DNA of 64,000 bases, from NCBI RefSeq assembly GCF_040718835.1, contig NZ_JBFEFG010000241.1:62001-126000 (forward strand), written 5' to 3'. Shown here one piece after another: positions 1 to 11,847 of the stretch; the stretch's first letter is position 1, and each line of letters starts with the position of its first letter. The notes below the pieces were generated by a model. It saw nothing but the letters and a program-made list of their open reading frames with translations. It was not told the DNA's origin and made no database searches. Position numbers and translations under genes: made by a program. This DNA comes from Bremerella sp. JC817 (GTDB lineage Bacteria; Planctomycetota; Planctomycetia; Pirellulales; Pirellulaceae).

Positions 1-221
1 ACCGGTTCTCCGTCGGCTGCCTGCCAGTCGAGAGGTTGTTGAATCCACCACACCAGGAACAGCGAAGGAATCAGCACCGACATGATGTAGGTTGTGAACT
101 CGGCCGTATCAATCAGCCACTGCTTGTAAGGAAGACTATGAACAAAGCAGTGAAGTCGCGTCCAGATTGCCAGATGGCCGATGCCTGCGATCAGCATCAG
201 CACCGCCATGAGTGCATACAT
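1..221 (-). CDS. Membrane protein, C-terminal part cut by window edge
   Basis: The reading frame opens at an ATG at 221 and runs off the left end without a stop, so only about 73 N-terminal residues are visible. They form two hydrophobic segments (roughly residues 4-20 and 43-60) separated by a short polar stretch containing a Trp-Thr-Arg-Leu-His motif. An in-frame stop lies a few codons upstream of the ATG, which fixes the start region. The next gene on the same strand ends at 381. Nothing visible identifies a catalytic domain. In planctomycetes a two-helix N-terminus of this kind can precede a phosphoesterase domain, but that is a guess. Confidence 0.55.
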   Translation of the reverse strand, partial: MYALMAVLMLIAGIGHLAIWTRLHCFVHSLPYKQWLIDTAEFTTYIMSVLIPSLFLVWWIQQPLDWQAADGEP

Positions 222-380
222 TATGAGCCGAAGTTTTGGTGGTTGTTGCCCTAAGACCGCTTAAGAATAGGTGGGATCCTCTGGTGGTACCAGACGACAT
301 CGCGGCAGCCCTACGGAACTTTACATTGCGATTCGCCCCGAAAACGGAACGAGCAAACGACAGCTTCCAGAAGAAGTGCG

Positions 381-2114
381 TTAAGTAGAGTGCGTACCCG
401 CGAACGCGGTCATAACCCGTTCAACCGTTTCGACCAGTTGATCGAGGCGGAATGGCTTGTAGAGGACCGCGTTCGGCAGCAGGCCTGCCTGGCGAGCCTT
501 CACAATCGAGTGGCCTGGGTCGTAGCCGAAGCCGGTCATCAGGACCATCGGGACGGGGGAGATAATGCCGCCCAATTTCACCATCAACTGATGCCCCGAC
601 ATATCGGGCAGGTGCACGTCGCTGATGATGACATCGTATCCGGTGGAATGTAGTCCGGCCCGAACCATGCAAAGAGCTTCGGTTCCGTCGTGTGCCGTTT
701 CGACGTCGCAGCCGTAACGATCCAAGAGGGCGTGAGCCGCACTGCGAACCGATTCGTCCGCGTCGGCAACCAACACGCGAGCCGCTTTCAATAGCGGACG
801 CTGCTCTTGCTTGGCCGAAGCTGGAACCGCCTTGGCAGGCGTCATCTTTTCGCCAACGCGTTGGATCACGCGTTTGATGTCGCGGCTGTTTTGAATGATG
901 TTCTTCAGACGCTCGACCACTTCTTCATCGTGGCCAATGTAACGCTGCATCACGTTCACAGCATCGTTCAAGATCTCGTCGATCGGCAAAGCGACCGCAC
1001 TGTGGATCGCTTCGACACTTGCTTGCGCCGTATTGGCCTGCTGAGCGACGAGCAATTCCAGCGTGTTCAAGGCGACCGCCAGATCGCGGCAGAAGATCTC
1101 GAGGAACTGCAGATCGCTGTTGGTGAAGGCCCGTGGTTCTGGGCTTTCAACGTTGAACGATCCAATGACTTGATCGTGCAGCAGCAGCGGAACGGTCAGC
1201 GAGCTCTTCGCTCCCTTGAAACCTTCCAGGTAAAGCGGGTCTTTGCTGGTGTCTTCGCAAAGGTAGCTCTTGCCGGTCGAGGCAACGAAGCCGGTCACGC
1301 CGTTATTCGTGCTTTGGGCGTACAGTTCGCGTTCGGCTGCTTCTTTGTCGATGCCCACTGACAGCAGCGGAACCAGTTCTCCGGTTCGCTGATCGAGCAG
1401 TCGAATTTCGATGACGTCGAAGCTGAGGAGATCCTTCGTGTAGTGCAGGATGTTGCTCTTCAGCAGTTCGATCCGCTCGGAAACCTCCATGTTGAAGATT
1501 TCTTCGGTCGTCAGATCGGCGAGTTCCATCCCAGCCCGGTGAATCGCGTCGAGCTTTTGTCGCTGAATGACTTCATCGGTAACGTCGCGGACGGTAACGA
1601 TGAGGTTATTCGGCGGAGCCGACGGTGTCATGACCGGGGCCGCGTGTACATGGAAGTAACGATTGTCTTCCGTGCGAAGCGTCGACCCGCTCGCCTCCCC
1701 GGTCGTCATGGCCGTATGAAACGGACAGTAATCCGGACCAAGGATCTCGGGGCTGTTGAGGGCTGCGTAGAAGTTCTGGCCAACCAGATCGCCTCGGTTG
1801 GCCCAACGCGCCAAACAGGCATTTACCCACAGGATGGTGTTATCGCGATCCAACATCGCAACACCGTCGGGCATACCGTCGAGGATGTGCTCGTTCTCGA
1901 GCAGATTACTGATGCGACTCGAGACTTCCTGATGCGAAGTCGAGATGAACAGGCCGCTATAGGGGGCACTTCGAAGTTTGGCAATCACGCGAAGTGGATT
2001 ATGCACTTCCGTGACTTCAAAATCCTGGCGAAGTTCCTCAACGACATTGGTATCGTTGGTCGCATCGCACAGGCACAGGATTTTGGGTTTCGCCGCCAAC
2101 CCCAATACTCCCAA
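381..2114 (-). CDS. PAS-GAF-receiver signalling protein
   Basis: This 577-residue protein has no DNA-binding or kinase domain. Residues about 9-66 resemble a degenerate receiver. A PAS domain follows (about 70-185, with the typical 'DRDNTILWVN' strand), then a GAF domain (about 212-356), a helical linker, and an intact C-terminal receiver (about 445-570). The receiver has its acidic pair in 'ADADE', the phosphoacceptor Asp in 'ISDVHLPD' and the conserved Lys in 'LYKPF'. It probably senses a small ligand or redox cue and passes phosphoryl groups to or from a separate partner. It is a single-gene unit behind a TATAAT-type promoter at 2151-2178. The domain calls are secure; the signal and partner are unknown. 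Confidence 0.85.
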   Translation of the reverse strand: MGVLGLAAKPKILCLCDATNDTNVVEELRQDFEVTEVHNPLRVIAKLRSAPYSGLFISTSHQEVSSRISNLLENEHILDGMPDGVAMLDRDNTILWVNACLARWANRGDLVGQNFYAALNSPEILGPDYCPFHTAMTTGEASGSTLRTEDNRYFHVHAAPVMTPSAPPNNLIVTVRDVTDEVIQRQKLDAIHRAGMELADLTTEEIFNMEVSERIELLKSNILHYTKDLLSFDVIEIRLLDQRTGELVPLLSVGIDKEAAERELYAQSTNNGVTGFVASTGKSYLCEDTSKDPLYLEGFKGAKSSLTVPLLLHDQVIGSFNVESPEPRAFTNSDLQFLEIFCRDLAVALNTLELLVAQQANTAQASVEAIHSAVALPIDEILNDAVNVMQRYIGHDEEVVERLKNIIQNSRDIKRVIQRVGEKMTPAKAVPASAKQEQRPLLKAARVLVADADESVRSAAHALLDRYGCDVETAHDGTEALCMVRAGLHSTGYDVIISDVHLPDMSGHQLMVKLGGIISPVPMVLMTGFGYDPGHSIVKARQAGLLPNAVLYKPFRLDQLVETVERVMTAFAGTHST

Positions 2115-2503
2115 ACAAATTTGCTATCGCGTCAAACCGACTTAAACGAAATTATACGCTCAGTTTCCGTGTGTACAATTCAAAGCCCGTCTAGTACCGA
2201 TTCGGCGATCTAATGGGCAAAAATTAACCAACACGCAAACTTTGCCGAATTTCCCGGGACGCGATGTTATTCATAATGCTTATTCCGAAACTAGGAAAAC
2301 CCAATTCGCAAAGATTTTGGGGCACCTCATCGAAATTTTATGTGTGACTCGCGGGAGATTCTCCCAGGCTACTCATTGTTACCATTATCTATCGTAATGG
2401 AAGCATTGTCCCCCGAATTCTTGGAAAATCCAGGTCGAAAGTAGAAGTCCTCCAACCTTGCCTTACCCTGCCCAATCGTTCCATCGGACGATCGGATCCC
2501 CCA
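2115..2503. other. Intergenic region with one promoter
   Basis: This gap is richer in A and T than its surroundings. Apart from the promoter of the signalling gene at 2151-2178 I see no convincing gene, terminator or repeat in it. Confidence 0.5.
2151..2178 (-). promoter_or_regulatory. Sigma70-like promoter of the PAS-GAF-receiver gene
   Basis: On the minus strand a perfect TATAAT (2151-2156) is preceded by TTGTAC (2173-2178) at a 16-base spacing. It lies about 37 bases upstream of the gene's ATG at 2114. The -35 element matches the consensus at only three positions. Confidence 0.55.
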
Positions 2504-3559
2504 CTAACGAGAGGCGGTTGACACTTGCGTGGTGGGATCTAAAGAGAGCCCCACTCCTGAGTCGGCAAACTGGGGGTTCCAGGCCTGAAGCATCCTGAGG
2601 CCAAGATAGCCCCCTAGATGCTCATCGGAGGGTTCCAGAACCATAACCGACACATCTTGCATCGAGATGGTGCCGATCCTTAGCTGCGTAAGCTTTCCGC
2701 TTCGCGCACTCGCCTTTTGCCCGCCTGGCAGGGTGATCGATTCGACTTCGCCGAGACTTCGCAGCCCGATAGAGTAAGCCATGTTCGAGGTGAGAATCAG
2801 CGCGTTGGTCTTAGGGGAAACCGTAACGACCGTCGGATACTGGTCACCTAGGACAATTCCGATTCGCTTCTGTTGTCCTTGAAGAAACAACGGAATCTCA
2901 TCCAGGTTCATCGATGCTCGCGCCTTGCGAACAACCTGTTCGACCTGCTCGGCACGGAATAGCGGTCCCAGATTCTCACGTGGCTGCTCGGCAATCCACA
3001 TGTGTGCGGACTCGGGCAATTCGTGATAGCGAGCATGGATCTGGCCACTTTGTGCTTCGATGCGAATCGCCAACACCGAAGCTTGTTGATGCATCAACGT
3101 CAACGATTCAAGCATGGCCCGCATGTGAGGCTGACCGCCGAAGCGATCAGGAGCGACACCGTCCCGCAGTTCACGCTTTAAAAGATCGATCTGCTGCTGG
3201 ACCTTTTTCTCTTCGTCGGTCCCCACTGCGTTGCGTTTCATGGCAACGGCAATCTGGTCGATCAATTTCGAGGCGACCTGCTGACGCTGCCAACGCTGGG
3301 CGTTGTCGGCCACGGCCAGTTCGACCTGGCGACGCAGAGGAGTCGTCCGTTTGACGATTTCTTCCAGCGTGTCGATATCGCGTTTCAGCGCCAGTTCTTC
3401 CTTCAGAACCCACTTCGAGCCGAATTTCTCGAACCCTCGACTTTCCAGTGGATTGCCCTGATCGGCAGCATGAGCCAGACAGGAAATCAAGCCAATCAGG
3501 CCGATTCCGAGCATGGCAGCCGAGAATGAAGGGCGCGCGAGCGATCGCTGCATGGACAT
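2504..3559 (-). CDS. Secreted retropepsin-like protein lacking the catalytic Asp motif
   Basis: With the ATG at 3559 this is a 351-residue protein with a signal peptide ending near 'CLAHA'. A GTG at 3604 would add 15 residues but would put polar sequence before the signal peptide. Residues about 35-190 are helical and Gln/Arg-rich. The last 110 residues show the strand pattern of clan AA aspartic proteases: a Thr-Val-Val-Thr-Val strand, a 'YSIGL' helix, 'LRIGTISMQDVSVMV' and 'GGYLGLRML'. The Asp-Ser/Thr-Gly catalytic triplet expected in the first hairpin is absent ('SPKTNALILTS' instead). It is probably a non-catalytic envelope protein. The fold assignment is an inference from the pattern. 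Confidence 0.6.
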   Translation of the reverse strand: MSMQRSLARPSFSAAMLGIGLIGLISCLAHAADQGNPLESRGFEKFGSKWVLKEELALKRDIDTLEEIVKRTTPLRRQVELAVADNAQRWQRQQVASKLIDQIAVAMKRNAVGTDEEKKVQQQIDLLKRELRDGVAPDRFGGQPHMRAMLESLTLMHQQASVLAIRIEAQSGQIHARYHELPESAHMWIAEQPRENLGPLFRAEQVEQVVRKARASMNLDEIPLFLQGQQKRIGIVLGDQYPTVVTVSPKTNALILTSNMAYSIGLRSLGEVESITLPGGQKASARSGKLTQLRIGTISMQDVSVMVLEPSDEHLGGYLGLRMLQAWNPQFADSGVGLSLDPTTQVSTASR

Positions 3560-3693
3560 CACAAACTGGGATGAGCTGGAAAAGGAAACGGAGGGAGCGA
3601 GCACTACTCCCCCCGGGAACTACCCAGTTTGCAGCGAATCGAGAAATCTTGCAAACGATTCGCGGAAAAAGATTAGGCAAAGCCCCCCCGGGT

Positions 3694-4296
3694 TTACGGG
3701 AAGGTCGCTTCGATCTCGGCAAGGCGGGCATCTTCCGCCTTATTGGTACGATCGCCAAAGCGGCCCAGCACATCGCCGACCGCCATGGCCACGGCCCGCG
3801 ATCGCTTCATGATGCACTCTTTCATTTCCGCAACTTGCTGCGGATTCATCTGGGCCAGAATGGCCTGCATGTACTTCTGCCAGGTCGCCAGGCCATCTTC
3901 GGTTGGGCCAGACGATAGCCAGTCGTTCAGAACCTCGAAACCTGGATCGCCCGGTTTCATGTTCCACTCACCAGCCATCTTCATAATCAGGTCGCGTTCT
4001 TCGATGCCCAAGATGCCGTCCGCGTAGGCGACACTTACCATTGGGTACATCGTGAGTGCGGCCATACTTCGAGCCGTAATGCCCATATCCAGCAGCGATT
4101 GAATCAGCTCTTTGTCGTCGATGCCGATTGCCTTGGACAGTTCATCAACGCGCTGTTCTTCAGCAATCTGTTCCCGCAGTCGACTCCAAAGCTCCTCGTT
4201 CTGCTTCACGAACATTGCGTCCAACATGTGTTGGTAATCGGACTCATTGAACGGATGGTGAGGTTGTTGTGTCACGGGAAAGTTCCTTGCTCGCAT
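3694..4296 (-). CDS. TerB-like helical protein of unknown function
   Basis: This is a 200-residue soluble protein, predicted all-helical, without a signal peptide. The segment 'VAYADGILGIEERDLIMKMA' (about residues 90-110) is the acidic Ala-Asp-Gly plus Glu-Glu-Arg pattern of TerB/DUF533-type helical domains, which may bind metal. The N-terminal 60 residues are charged and contain a possible metal- or partner-binding His cluster ('QQPHHPF'). The gene stands between the retropepsin-like gene and thiF, with gaps of about 90-130 bases, so it may be its own unit. The TerB relationship rests on one motif only. Confidence 0.65.
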   Translation of the reverse strand: MRARNFPVTQQPHHPFNESDYQHMLDAMFVKQNEELWSRLREQIAEEQRVDELSKAIGIDDKELIQSLLDMGITARSMAALTMYPMVSVAYADGILGIEERDLIMKMAGEWNMKPGDPGFEVLNDWLSSGPTEDGLATWQKYMQAILAQMNPQQVAEMKECIMKRSRAVAMAVGDVLGRFGDRTNKAEDARLAEIEATFP

Positions 4297-4383
4297 GGGG
4301 GTTAATCTACGAATGCGAATAGCCGTCTGTTGCTATCTGTATTGTACTGCGATCGGCTGGCTGAAACCAGAATACCAGCGGAG

Positions 4384-5418
4384 CTAAGTCCCGATATAAC
4401 GGGCATGTAGCGTGCGTGCTTCGGCCGGGTCGCTGGTCCCGTGAACGATGCAGCGGCCATCGCCAAATAGCGTGAAAGCGTGCTCGCCAATATTGGCCCG
4501 CAGAAGGTACGCGTTGGCCTCGACACTTCCCAGCGGCTTCAGCTTTTCCGCGAACGCGGTCAGGTCGATCGCGTCTCCATCGGGGAAGCTTAACTGCACC
4601 GCATCGCGACCACATAGCACCGCCGATTGACTGCCACGCTTGCCATCGAGCCACTCGTAATTGCGCTGACCACAGGCCGGGCAACTCGCATTGCCAGCCA
4701 CGTTGCCAAGCTTCACTTGCCGCAGGCGATTGTCCCAAAGGTCGATCACATTCAGCGTGCGGCTGACCTGGTCTTGATGGCCACTTAAGATCTTCAGCGC
4801 CTCCATGCTCTCCATCGAAGCGATCACCCCGATGATCGGTGCCAGAATGCCTGCCGTGTCGCAGGTCGGCGTTGTGCCTGGAGGGGGCGAGTCGGGTACG
4901 ATGCACCTCAGACAGGCGCCTTCGCCCGGCAAGATGGTCATCGTCTGTCCTTCGGCACCGATGCATCCGCCATAAACCCAGGGAATCCCCAGCTTCAGCG
5001 ACGCATCGTTCAGCAGAAAGCGGATCTCGAAGTTATCCGTTCCATCGACAATCACATCGACGCCCTGGCATAGCTGCTCGATATTGCGATGATCGACGTC
5101 AGCAATCTGCGCATCGATGCGAATGTCGGCGTTGGCCGCTTGCAGATGGTTCTTTGCCGCAATCGCTTTGGGAAGGCGATCGCGAACGTCTTCTTCAGTG
5201 TAGATGAACTGCCGCTGAAGGTTATTCCACTCGACGTAGTCGCGGTCGACGATCCGCAGCGTACCGACCCCAGACCGAGCGAGTGTGTTCGCAATGACCG
5301 AACCAAGAGCCCCCAGCCCCACGACCAAGGCTGTCGACTGCGAGAGCTTCTCCTGGCCTTCGCGACCGAATCGCGCGAAGCTCATCTGACGGGCATAGCG
5401 GTCAAAGGGATCGGTCAT
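4384..5418 (-). CDS. thiF: ThiF/MoeB-type E1-like adenylyltransferase
   Basis: This 344-residue enzyme should use ATP to adenylate the C-terminal glycine of a small ubiquitin-like sulfur carrier (ThiS or MoaD), for thiamine or molybdopterin synthesis. Visible signatures are the nucleotide loop 'GLGALGS' (G34-G39), the 'NNLQRQF' arginine region, 'DGTDNFEIR' (D125-D128), zinc-ligand pairs C169/C172 and C246/C249, and Cys186 in 'TCDTAG' at the usual catalytic loop. A C-terminal extension of about 85 residues follows the second zinc pair. The start overlaps the upstream gene's stop by four bases. Choosing ThiF over MoeB rests on length only, and no ThiS or MoaD is nearby. Confidence 0.85.
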   Translation of the reverse strand: MTDPFDRYARQMSFARFGREGQEKLSQSTALVVGLGALGSVIANTLARSGVGTLRIVDRDYVEWNNLQRQFIYTEEDVRDRLPKAIAAKNHLQAANADIRIDAQIADVDHRNIEQLCQGVDVIVDGTDNFEIRFLLNDASLKLGIPWVYGGCIGAEGQTMTILPGEGACLRCIVPDSPPPGTTPTCDTAGILAPIIGVIASMESMEALKILSGHQDQVSRTLNVIDLWDNRLRQVKLGNVAGNASCPACGQRNYEWLDGKRGSQSAVLCGRDAVQLSFPDGDAIDLTAFAEKLKPLGSVEANAYLLRANIGEHAFTLFGDGRCIVHGTSDPAEARTLHARYIGT

Positions 5419-6218
5419 TGATTATCTTTCGCTAGAAGCCACAGGCCGGCATACTCGGCCCCTCGACTTAGTTCCGCCTGAAATCGATCGCAGTCGGTCC
5501 GAAGTTGCTGTGGCGATGCCCCATCAGTCTTCCATTGTCGCGTGGCCACGACCGGAAGTCGACGACTGGGGGTCCAACCTTCCGCCAACAATTCTTCCGG
5601 CACCACCACGAAATGAGCCCATTCCGGCAGAGTGCTTTCCCCTGAGATCGCCGCACCGATCAGCAGATGTGAATGGACCAGTCCTGTTGGGTTCGATTCC
5701 GCGGGGAGAATCACCATCTGAACCGCCGCGGCCTGACTTGCTTCGGCCAGCATGGCATCCACTGGTCCATCCAGCCAAACAACCAAAGGCTGGCCCGAAA
5801 GCGTGCCAGTCTGAAGCATCTCAGGCGTTGGCCGCCTGACGATAGGCACCAGATCGGACATTTGCCAGCCGACGAATTCACCAGACGAACTCGACGCCGC
5901 GCGGATCAGCCAGCGGAATTCATTTTGATAGAAGCTTTCGCCCCGAGCGCGAAGTTCACGCAGGCCAATCACCTGATCGGTATCGTTGACTCGATAAACG
6001 GCCGGGGCCTGGGGCGTCCAAAGACTTGGCTCCGGCACGATCGCTTTCCAAGCCGCTTGCTCCCCAAGCATGGCGGGGCGAAACGGCAAGCGGGAAGTCA
6101 GTGTCTTGCCTCCCTGGATGAAAGGGCCTTCCAGGTACTTCGGCTCCGCAGTGGTCAAATCGCCCGGAACGTACCAGACTTCCACCTCCAGCGAAGAGGT
6201 CTTCCCCTGACGCAGCAT
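5415..6218 (-). CDS. Conserved unknown protein between uvrA and thiF
   Basis: This is a 267-residue protein with no signal peptide or membrane segment. Its first 85 residues read like a beta-sandwich, with 'VPEPSLWTPQAPAVYRV' resembling the end of the jelly-roll domain of family 2 glycosidases. The C-terminal half is alpha/beta-like and lacks an obvious catalytic motif. It starts three bases after the uvrA stop and overlaps the thiF start by four bases, so it is almost certainly co-transcribed and probably translationally coupled with both. I cannot assign a function. Confidence 0.75.
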   Translation of the reverse strand: MLRQGKTSSLEVEVWYVPGDLTTAEPKYLEGPFIQGGKTLTSRLPFRPAMLGEQAAWKAIVPEPSLWTPQAPAVYRVNDTDQVIGLRELRARGESFYQNEFRWLIRAASSSSGEFVGWQMSDLVPIVRRPTPEMLQTGTLSGQPLVVWLDGPVDAMLAEASQAAAVQMVILPAESNPTGLVHSHLLIGAAISGESTLPEWAHFVVVPEELLAEGWTPSRRLPVVATRQWKTDGASPQQLRTDCDRFQAELSRGAEYAGLWLLAKDNQ

Positions 6219-6221
6219 GCC

Positions 6222-9065
6222 CTACGCCTTCAACGTCTTAAGAGCCGCCGCCAAATGCTTGCCGGTCACCGAGGCAGGATTCTCCGCGATCTCTTCAGGC
6301 GTCCCCATGGCGACTACGTTGCCACCTTCGTCGGCGGCACCTGGGCCAAGGTCGATGATGTAGTCGGCCGCCATCATCACATGGATGTTGTGCTCGACCA
6401 CGATCAACGAGTGCCCAATCTGCAGCAAGTTCGCGAAGCAGTCGAGCAGTTGAACGATATCGGCGAAATGCAAACCGGTGGTCGGTTCGTCCATCAAGAA
6501 TAGCGTTCGAGCCTTTTTGGTCGTCGCGAGATTTCCGGCCAGCTTCAAACGTTGCGCTTCCCCGCTCGAAAGCGTATTGGCCGGCTGTCCCAGACGCAGA
6601 TAGTCGAGGCCAACTTCGTTCAGCAGGTTCAACTTGGCTTGAACTTTGGGCTGCCCACGGAAGAAGACGAACGCCTCACGCACCGTCATATTCAAGACGT
6701 CGGCGATGCTCTTGCCGCGATAGGTGATCTCGAGGACTTCCTTCTTGTAGCGTTGCCCCTTGCACTCAGGGCACTTCACATAAACGTCCGCCATGAACTG
6801 CATGTCGATAGCGATGTGCCCGTCGCCGTTGCAGCTTTCGCAGCGGCCACCTTGGACGTTGAAGCTAAAATGGCTGGCCGTCAGATTGCGAGTCCGGGCC
6901 TGCATGGTCGAGGCGAAGACGTTACGAATTTCGTCGAACGCCTTGATATAGGTCACCGGATTGGATCGCGGCGAACGTCCGATCGGTCCTTGATCGACCA
7001 AAACGACATCGTCGATCTGGCCATCCCCAAAGACGTCGTCGTAGGGCAGGCTTTGAATATTTTCTTTTCGCTTGCGGCGGCAAAGTGCCGGGTAAAGCGT
7101 TTGATCGACCAGTGAGCTTTTGCCGGCCCCAGAGACGCCCGTCACCACGGTCAAAACGCCGAGCGGGAACTCGATTTCCAAGTCTTTCAGGTTGTTGCCC
7201 CGAGCGCCCTTCAGGCGAACGCGGCCGTGGGTCGTCGAACGGCGATCTCGTTTCCGCACAACACTTCGGCGGCCAGAAAGGAATTCACCGGTGAGGCTGT
7301 CTTCGTCCCCTTCGATTTCGTTGGGAGAGCCTTGGAACATGATCTCACCGCCACGTTCGCCGGCGCCGGGACCGAATTCAATGATCTGGTCGGCGGCACG
7401 AATCAGCGTCTCTTCGTGCTCGACAACCACCACTGTGTTGCCTCGATTCCGCAGATCGACAATTGCTTCGTTCAACCGGGCAATGTCGCTGGGGTGCAGC
7501 CCGGCCGTTGGTTCATCCAGCACGTAAAGCATGTTCACCAAGCTAGAACCCAGGGTGCTGGTCAGCGTCACCCGTTGGGCTTCGCCACCACTGAGTGTTC
7601 GCAGCGAACGATCCAATGCTAAGTAGCCCAGTCCTACAATGCACAAGTACTGCAGTCGCGCTAGCACCTGAGGCATCACCTGGCGGCACAGAGCACTTTG
7701 ATAGTCCGAAAGTTCCAGGGCATGAAAGTGAGCCAAGGCGTCGACGATCTTCATCGACGAGATCTCGGCGATGTTCTTGCCCCCAACCCGAACAGCCAAC
7801 GCTTCTGGCCGAAGACGGGTACCATGGCAGGCCTCGCACATGCGGAAACTTCGCCAGCGGCTGAGGAACACTCGCATGTGCATCTTGTACTTGCGACGTT
7901 CGAGCCACGCAAAGAAACCTTTCAGCCCGCCGAACTCTCGTTCCGGAACCCCTTCGACAATCAAGTTGACTTGCTTTTCGGTCAAGTCGCGATAGGGGGC
8001 GTTGATCGGAATATCGTAGTCAGGCGCCAGGGCAATCAGCTCTTCCAACTCGTGTTTGTAGGCCGGTGTGTTCCACGGAGCGATGGCACCTTCCGCGATC
8101 GATTTGCGTCGATCTGGAACAATCAGGTCCATGTCCATGTCGATGATGTTGCCGAAGCCTTCGCAGTCGGGGCAGGCCCCCAGCGGGCTGTTGAAGTTGA
8201 ACAACCGTGGATCAGGCTCGATGAATTCCAGCTGACACGCTTCGCAGCGAAGCTGCGTGCTGTAACGCAGGCTCTGCCATCGTTGTCCGTCGATCTCAAC
8301 CGAAACGCCATGCCCTTGCAGCGTCCCACTCTCTTGCGGTTGAACCAGGATCTCGCACACGCCGTCACCGTGGGCGAAGCCAGCTTCCAAAGATTCTCGC
8401 AAGCGTTCGACCTTCAGCGACTCGAAGGTAAGACGATCGAGGACCACCGAGATCGTTTCGCCTGCTTCCAGACGTTTGGTGAGCGGTTCGTCGAGATCTG
8501 GCGTCAGCGAAACAGTCTCGCCACCAACGATCGTGCGGCTGAAACCATCCTCCCGAAGCTGCGTGATCACCCCTTCGCATTCGTCCTTCTCGCAAACGAC
8601 CGGGAAGGCGACCATCATGCGGCCAGTTCCCTCGGAAGCGATGATCTGATCCGCGACGCGGCCAGGGGTATCTTTCGTGATTGGCTGCTGACAGCCAGGA
8701 CAGACGATCGTTCCTATCTTGCTGAACAGCAGTCGCAGATAATCGGTTGTCTCGGTCGCCGTGCCTACGGTCGAGCGGCTAGAGCGGGTATCGTTAACTT
8801 TGGTAACGGCCAGCGCCGGTGGAATGTTATCGATCCGGTCGGCATCGGGCTTTTCCAGCCGGTCAAGAAACTGCCGCGTGTAGGCGGAAAAACTCTCGAT
8901 ATATCGTCGTTGCCCTTCGGCATACAACGTATCGAGGGCCATGCTGGTTTTTCCACTTCCACTCACGCCGCAGAAGACGATGAGTTGGCGATGCGGTATG
9001 TCGAGGTCGACCTTTTTCAGGTTATGAACTTCGACCCCTCGGGCTTCGATCTGCAGTGTCGACAA
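6222..9065 (-). CDS. uvrA: Excinuclease ABC subunit A
   Basis: UvrA is the damage-recognition ATPase of nucleotide excision repair. The 947 residues show the family's doubled ABC architecture: Walker A at 33-40, zinc cysteines C274/C277/C298/C301, signature LSGGEAQRV at 491-499 and Walker B at 515-519. The second half has Walker A at 643-650, zinc cysteines C742/C745/C765/C768, signature LSSGEAQRL at 832-840 and Walker B at 857-861. The second signature carries Ser for the usual Gly, and the region after the first Walker A ('NIPPALAV') differs from the common consensus. It could therefore be a divergent UvrA class rather than the sole housekeeping copy. It is the first gene of a three-gene operon with the unknown gene and thiF. 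Confidence 0.93.
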   Translation of the reverse strand: MSTLQIEARGVEVHNLKKVDLDIPHRQLIVFCGVSGSGKTSMALDTLYAEGQRRYIESFSAYTRQFLDRLEKPDADRIDNIPPALAVTKVNDTRSSRSTVGTATETTDYLRLLFSKIGTIVCPGCQQPITKDTPGRVADQIIASEGTGRMMVAFPVVCEKDECEGVITQLREDGFSRTIVGGETVSLTPDLDEPLTKRLEAGETISVVLDRLTFESLKVERLRESLEAGFAHGDGVCEILVQPQESGTLQGHGVSVEIDGQRWQSLRYSTQLRCEACQLEFIEPDPRLFNFNSPLGACPDCEGFGNIIDMDMDLIVPDRRKSIAEGAIAPWNTPAYKHELEELIALAPDYDIPINAPYRDLTEKQVNLIVEGVPEREFGGLKGFFAWLERRKYKMHMRVFLSRWRSFRMCEACHGTRLRPEALAVRVGGKNIAEISSMKIVDALAHFHALELSDYQSALCRQVMPQVLARLQYLCIVGLGYLALDRSLRTLSGGEAQRVTLTSTLGSSLVNMLYVLDEPTAGLHPSDIARLNEAIVDLRNRGNTVVVVEHEETLIRAADQIIEFGPGAGERGGEIMFQGSPNEIEGDEDSLTGEFLSGRRSVVRKRDRRSTTHGRVRLKGARGNNLKDLEIEFPLGVLTVVTGVSGAGKSSLVDQTLYPALCRRKRKENIQSLPYDDVFGDGQIDDVVLVDQGPIGRSPRSNPVTYIKAFDEIRNVFASTMQARTRNLTASHFSFNVQGGRCESCNGDGHIAIDMQFMADVYVKCPECKGQRYKKEVLEITYRGKSIADVLNMTVREAFVFFRGQPKVQAKLNLLNEVGLDYLRLGQPANTLSSGEAQRLKLAGNLATTKKARTLFLMDEPTTGLHFADIVQLLDCFANLLQIGHSLIVVEHNIHVMMAADYIIDLGPGAADEGGNVVAMGTPEEIAENPASVTGKHLAAALKTLKA

Positions 9066-9236
9066 GGTTCGCCTTTCCCTGGAGGTTTTCCATCATGGCA
9101 AATGAATTTTTTATGGTACCGGGAATTTCGGCCTGAGAATACCAGGGGAATAGGTGTCCGCTTGTTCAGCGGTTGGGGGTGCGATAAGTTTTGAGATGTT
9201 CCCTATTTCCAGGCCAAATCGTATTTGGGTAGCGTG

Positions 9237-9611
9237 ATGAAGATTCAAAATATCGACCAGGGAGAAGCAACCAAGGTCGAAATGGCCGGCGTTGCCGGGT
9301 GCCAGGTGAAGCAATTGATCAGCGAACGGGACGGTGCCCCACTGTTCGCCATGCGTCAATTCGAGGTCGCCCCAGGCGGGCATACGCCACACCACCATCA
9401 CCCCTACGAGCACGAAGTTTACGTAATCGCCGGGGAAGGTGTCATTCTAGAGAACGAAACGCCCCGTCCCATCAAAGCGGGCGATGCCATTCTCGTCGAA
9501 CCGGACGAGATCCACCAGTTCCGTAATACGGGCGACACTCCGCTGAAATTCCTCTGCCTGGTCCCGAATGCGGCCAACAATGCCCAGTTTCCGCCTGAGT
9601 GCCAGGACTAG
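9237..9611 (+). CDS. Single-domain metal-binding cupin
   Basis: This 124-residue protein is one small beta-barrel. Cupin motif 1 is 'PHHHHPYEHEVYVIAG' with likely ligands H53, H55 and E60, and motif 2 supplies H93 in 'PDEIHQF'. Such proteins bind Fe, Mn or Zn and act as small dioxygenases, isomerases or sensors; the substrate cannot be read from the sequence. The ATG at 9237 is chosen over the in-frame TTG at 9225 and GTG at 9234. The gene is divergent from uvrA and lies 76 bases upstream of ligA on the same strand. Confidence 0.85.
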   Translation: MKIQNIDQGEATKVEMAGVAGCQVKQLISERDGAPLFAMRQFEVAPGGHTPHHHHPYEHEVYVIAGEGVILENETPRPIKAGDAILVEPDEIHQFRNTGDTPLKFLCLVPNAANNAQFPPECQD

Positions 9612-9657
9612 TCGCACGTAACCTCTGCTTTCGAGAAGCCCTGATCCCCTGCCCTAG

Positions 9658-11715
<2,058 letters not shown>

Positions 11716-11847
11716 CCTCTCTCAGATTGGGTTAGTTTCAAAACGGACTATTTGATATTGTCCGTGTCATCTTAAGGAACAATCGAATTCGGTCTGGGCG
11801 GGCAGATCTACCCGGACCGATATGCTAGCGTCGCAAGGATGCTTTCA

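Noticed and set aside
7698..9194. Plus-strand open frame opposite uvrA
   Set aside because: It overlaps conserved UvrA domains completely, and its protein has no coherent family pattern.
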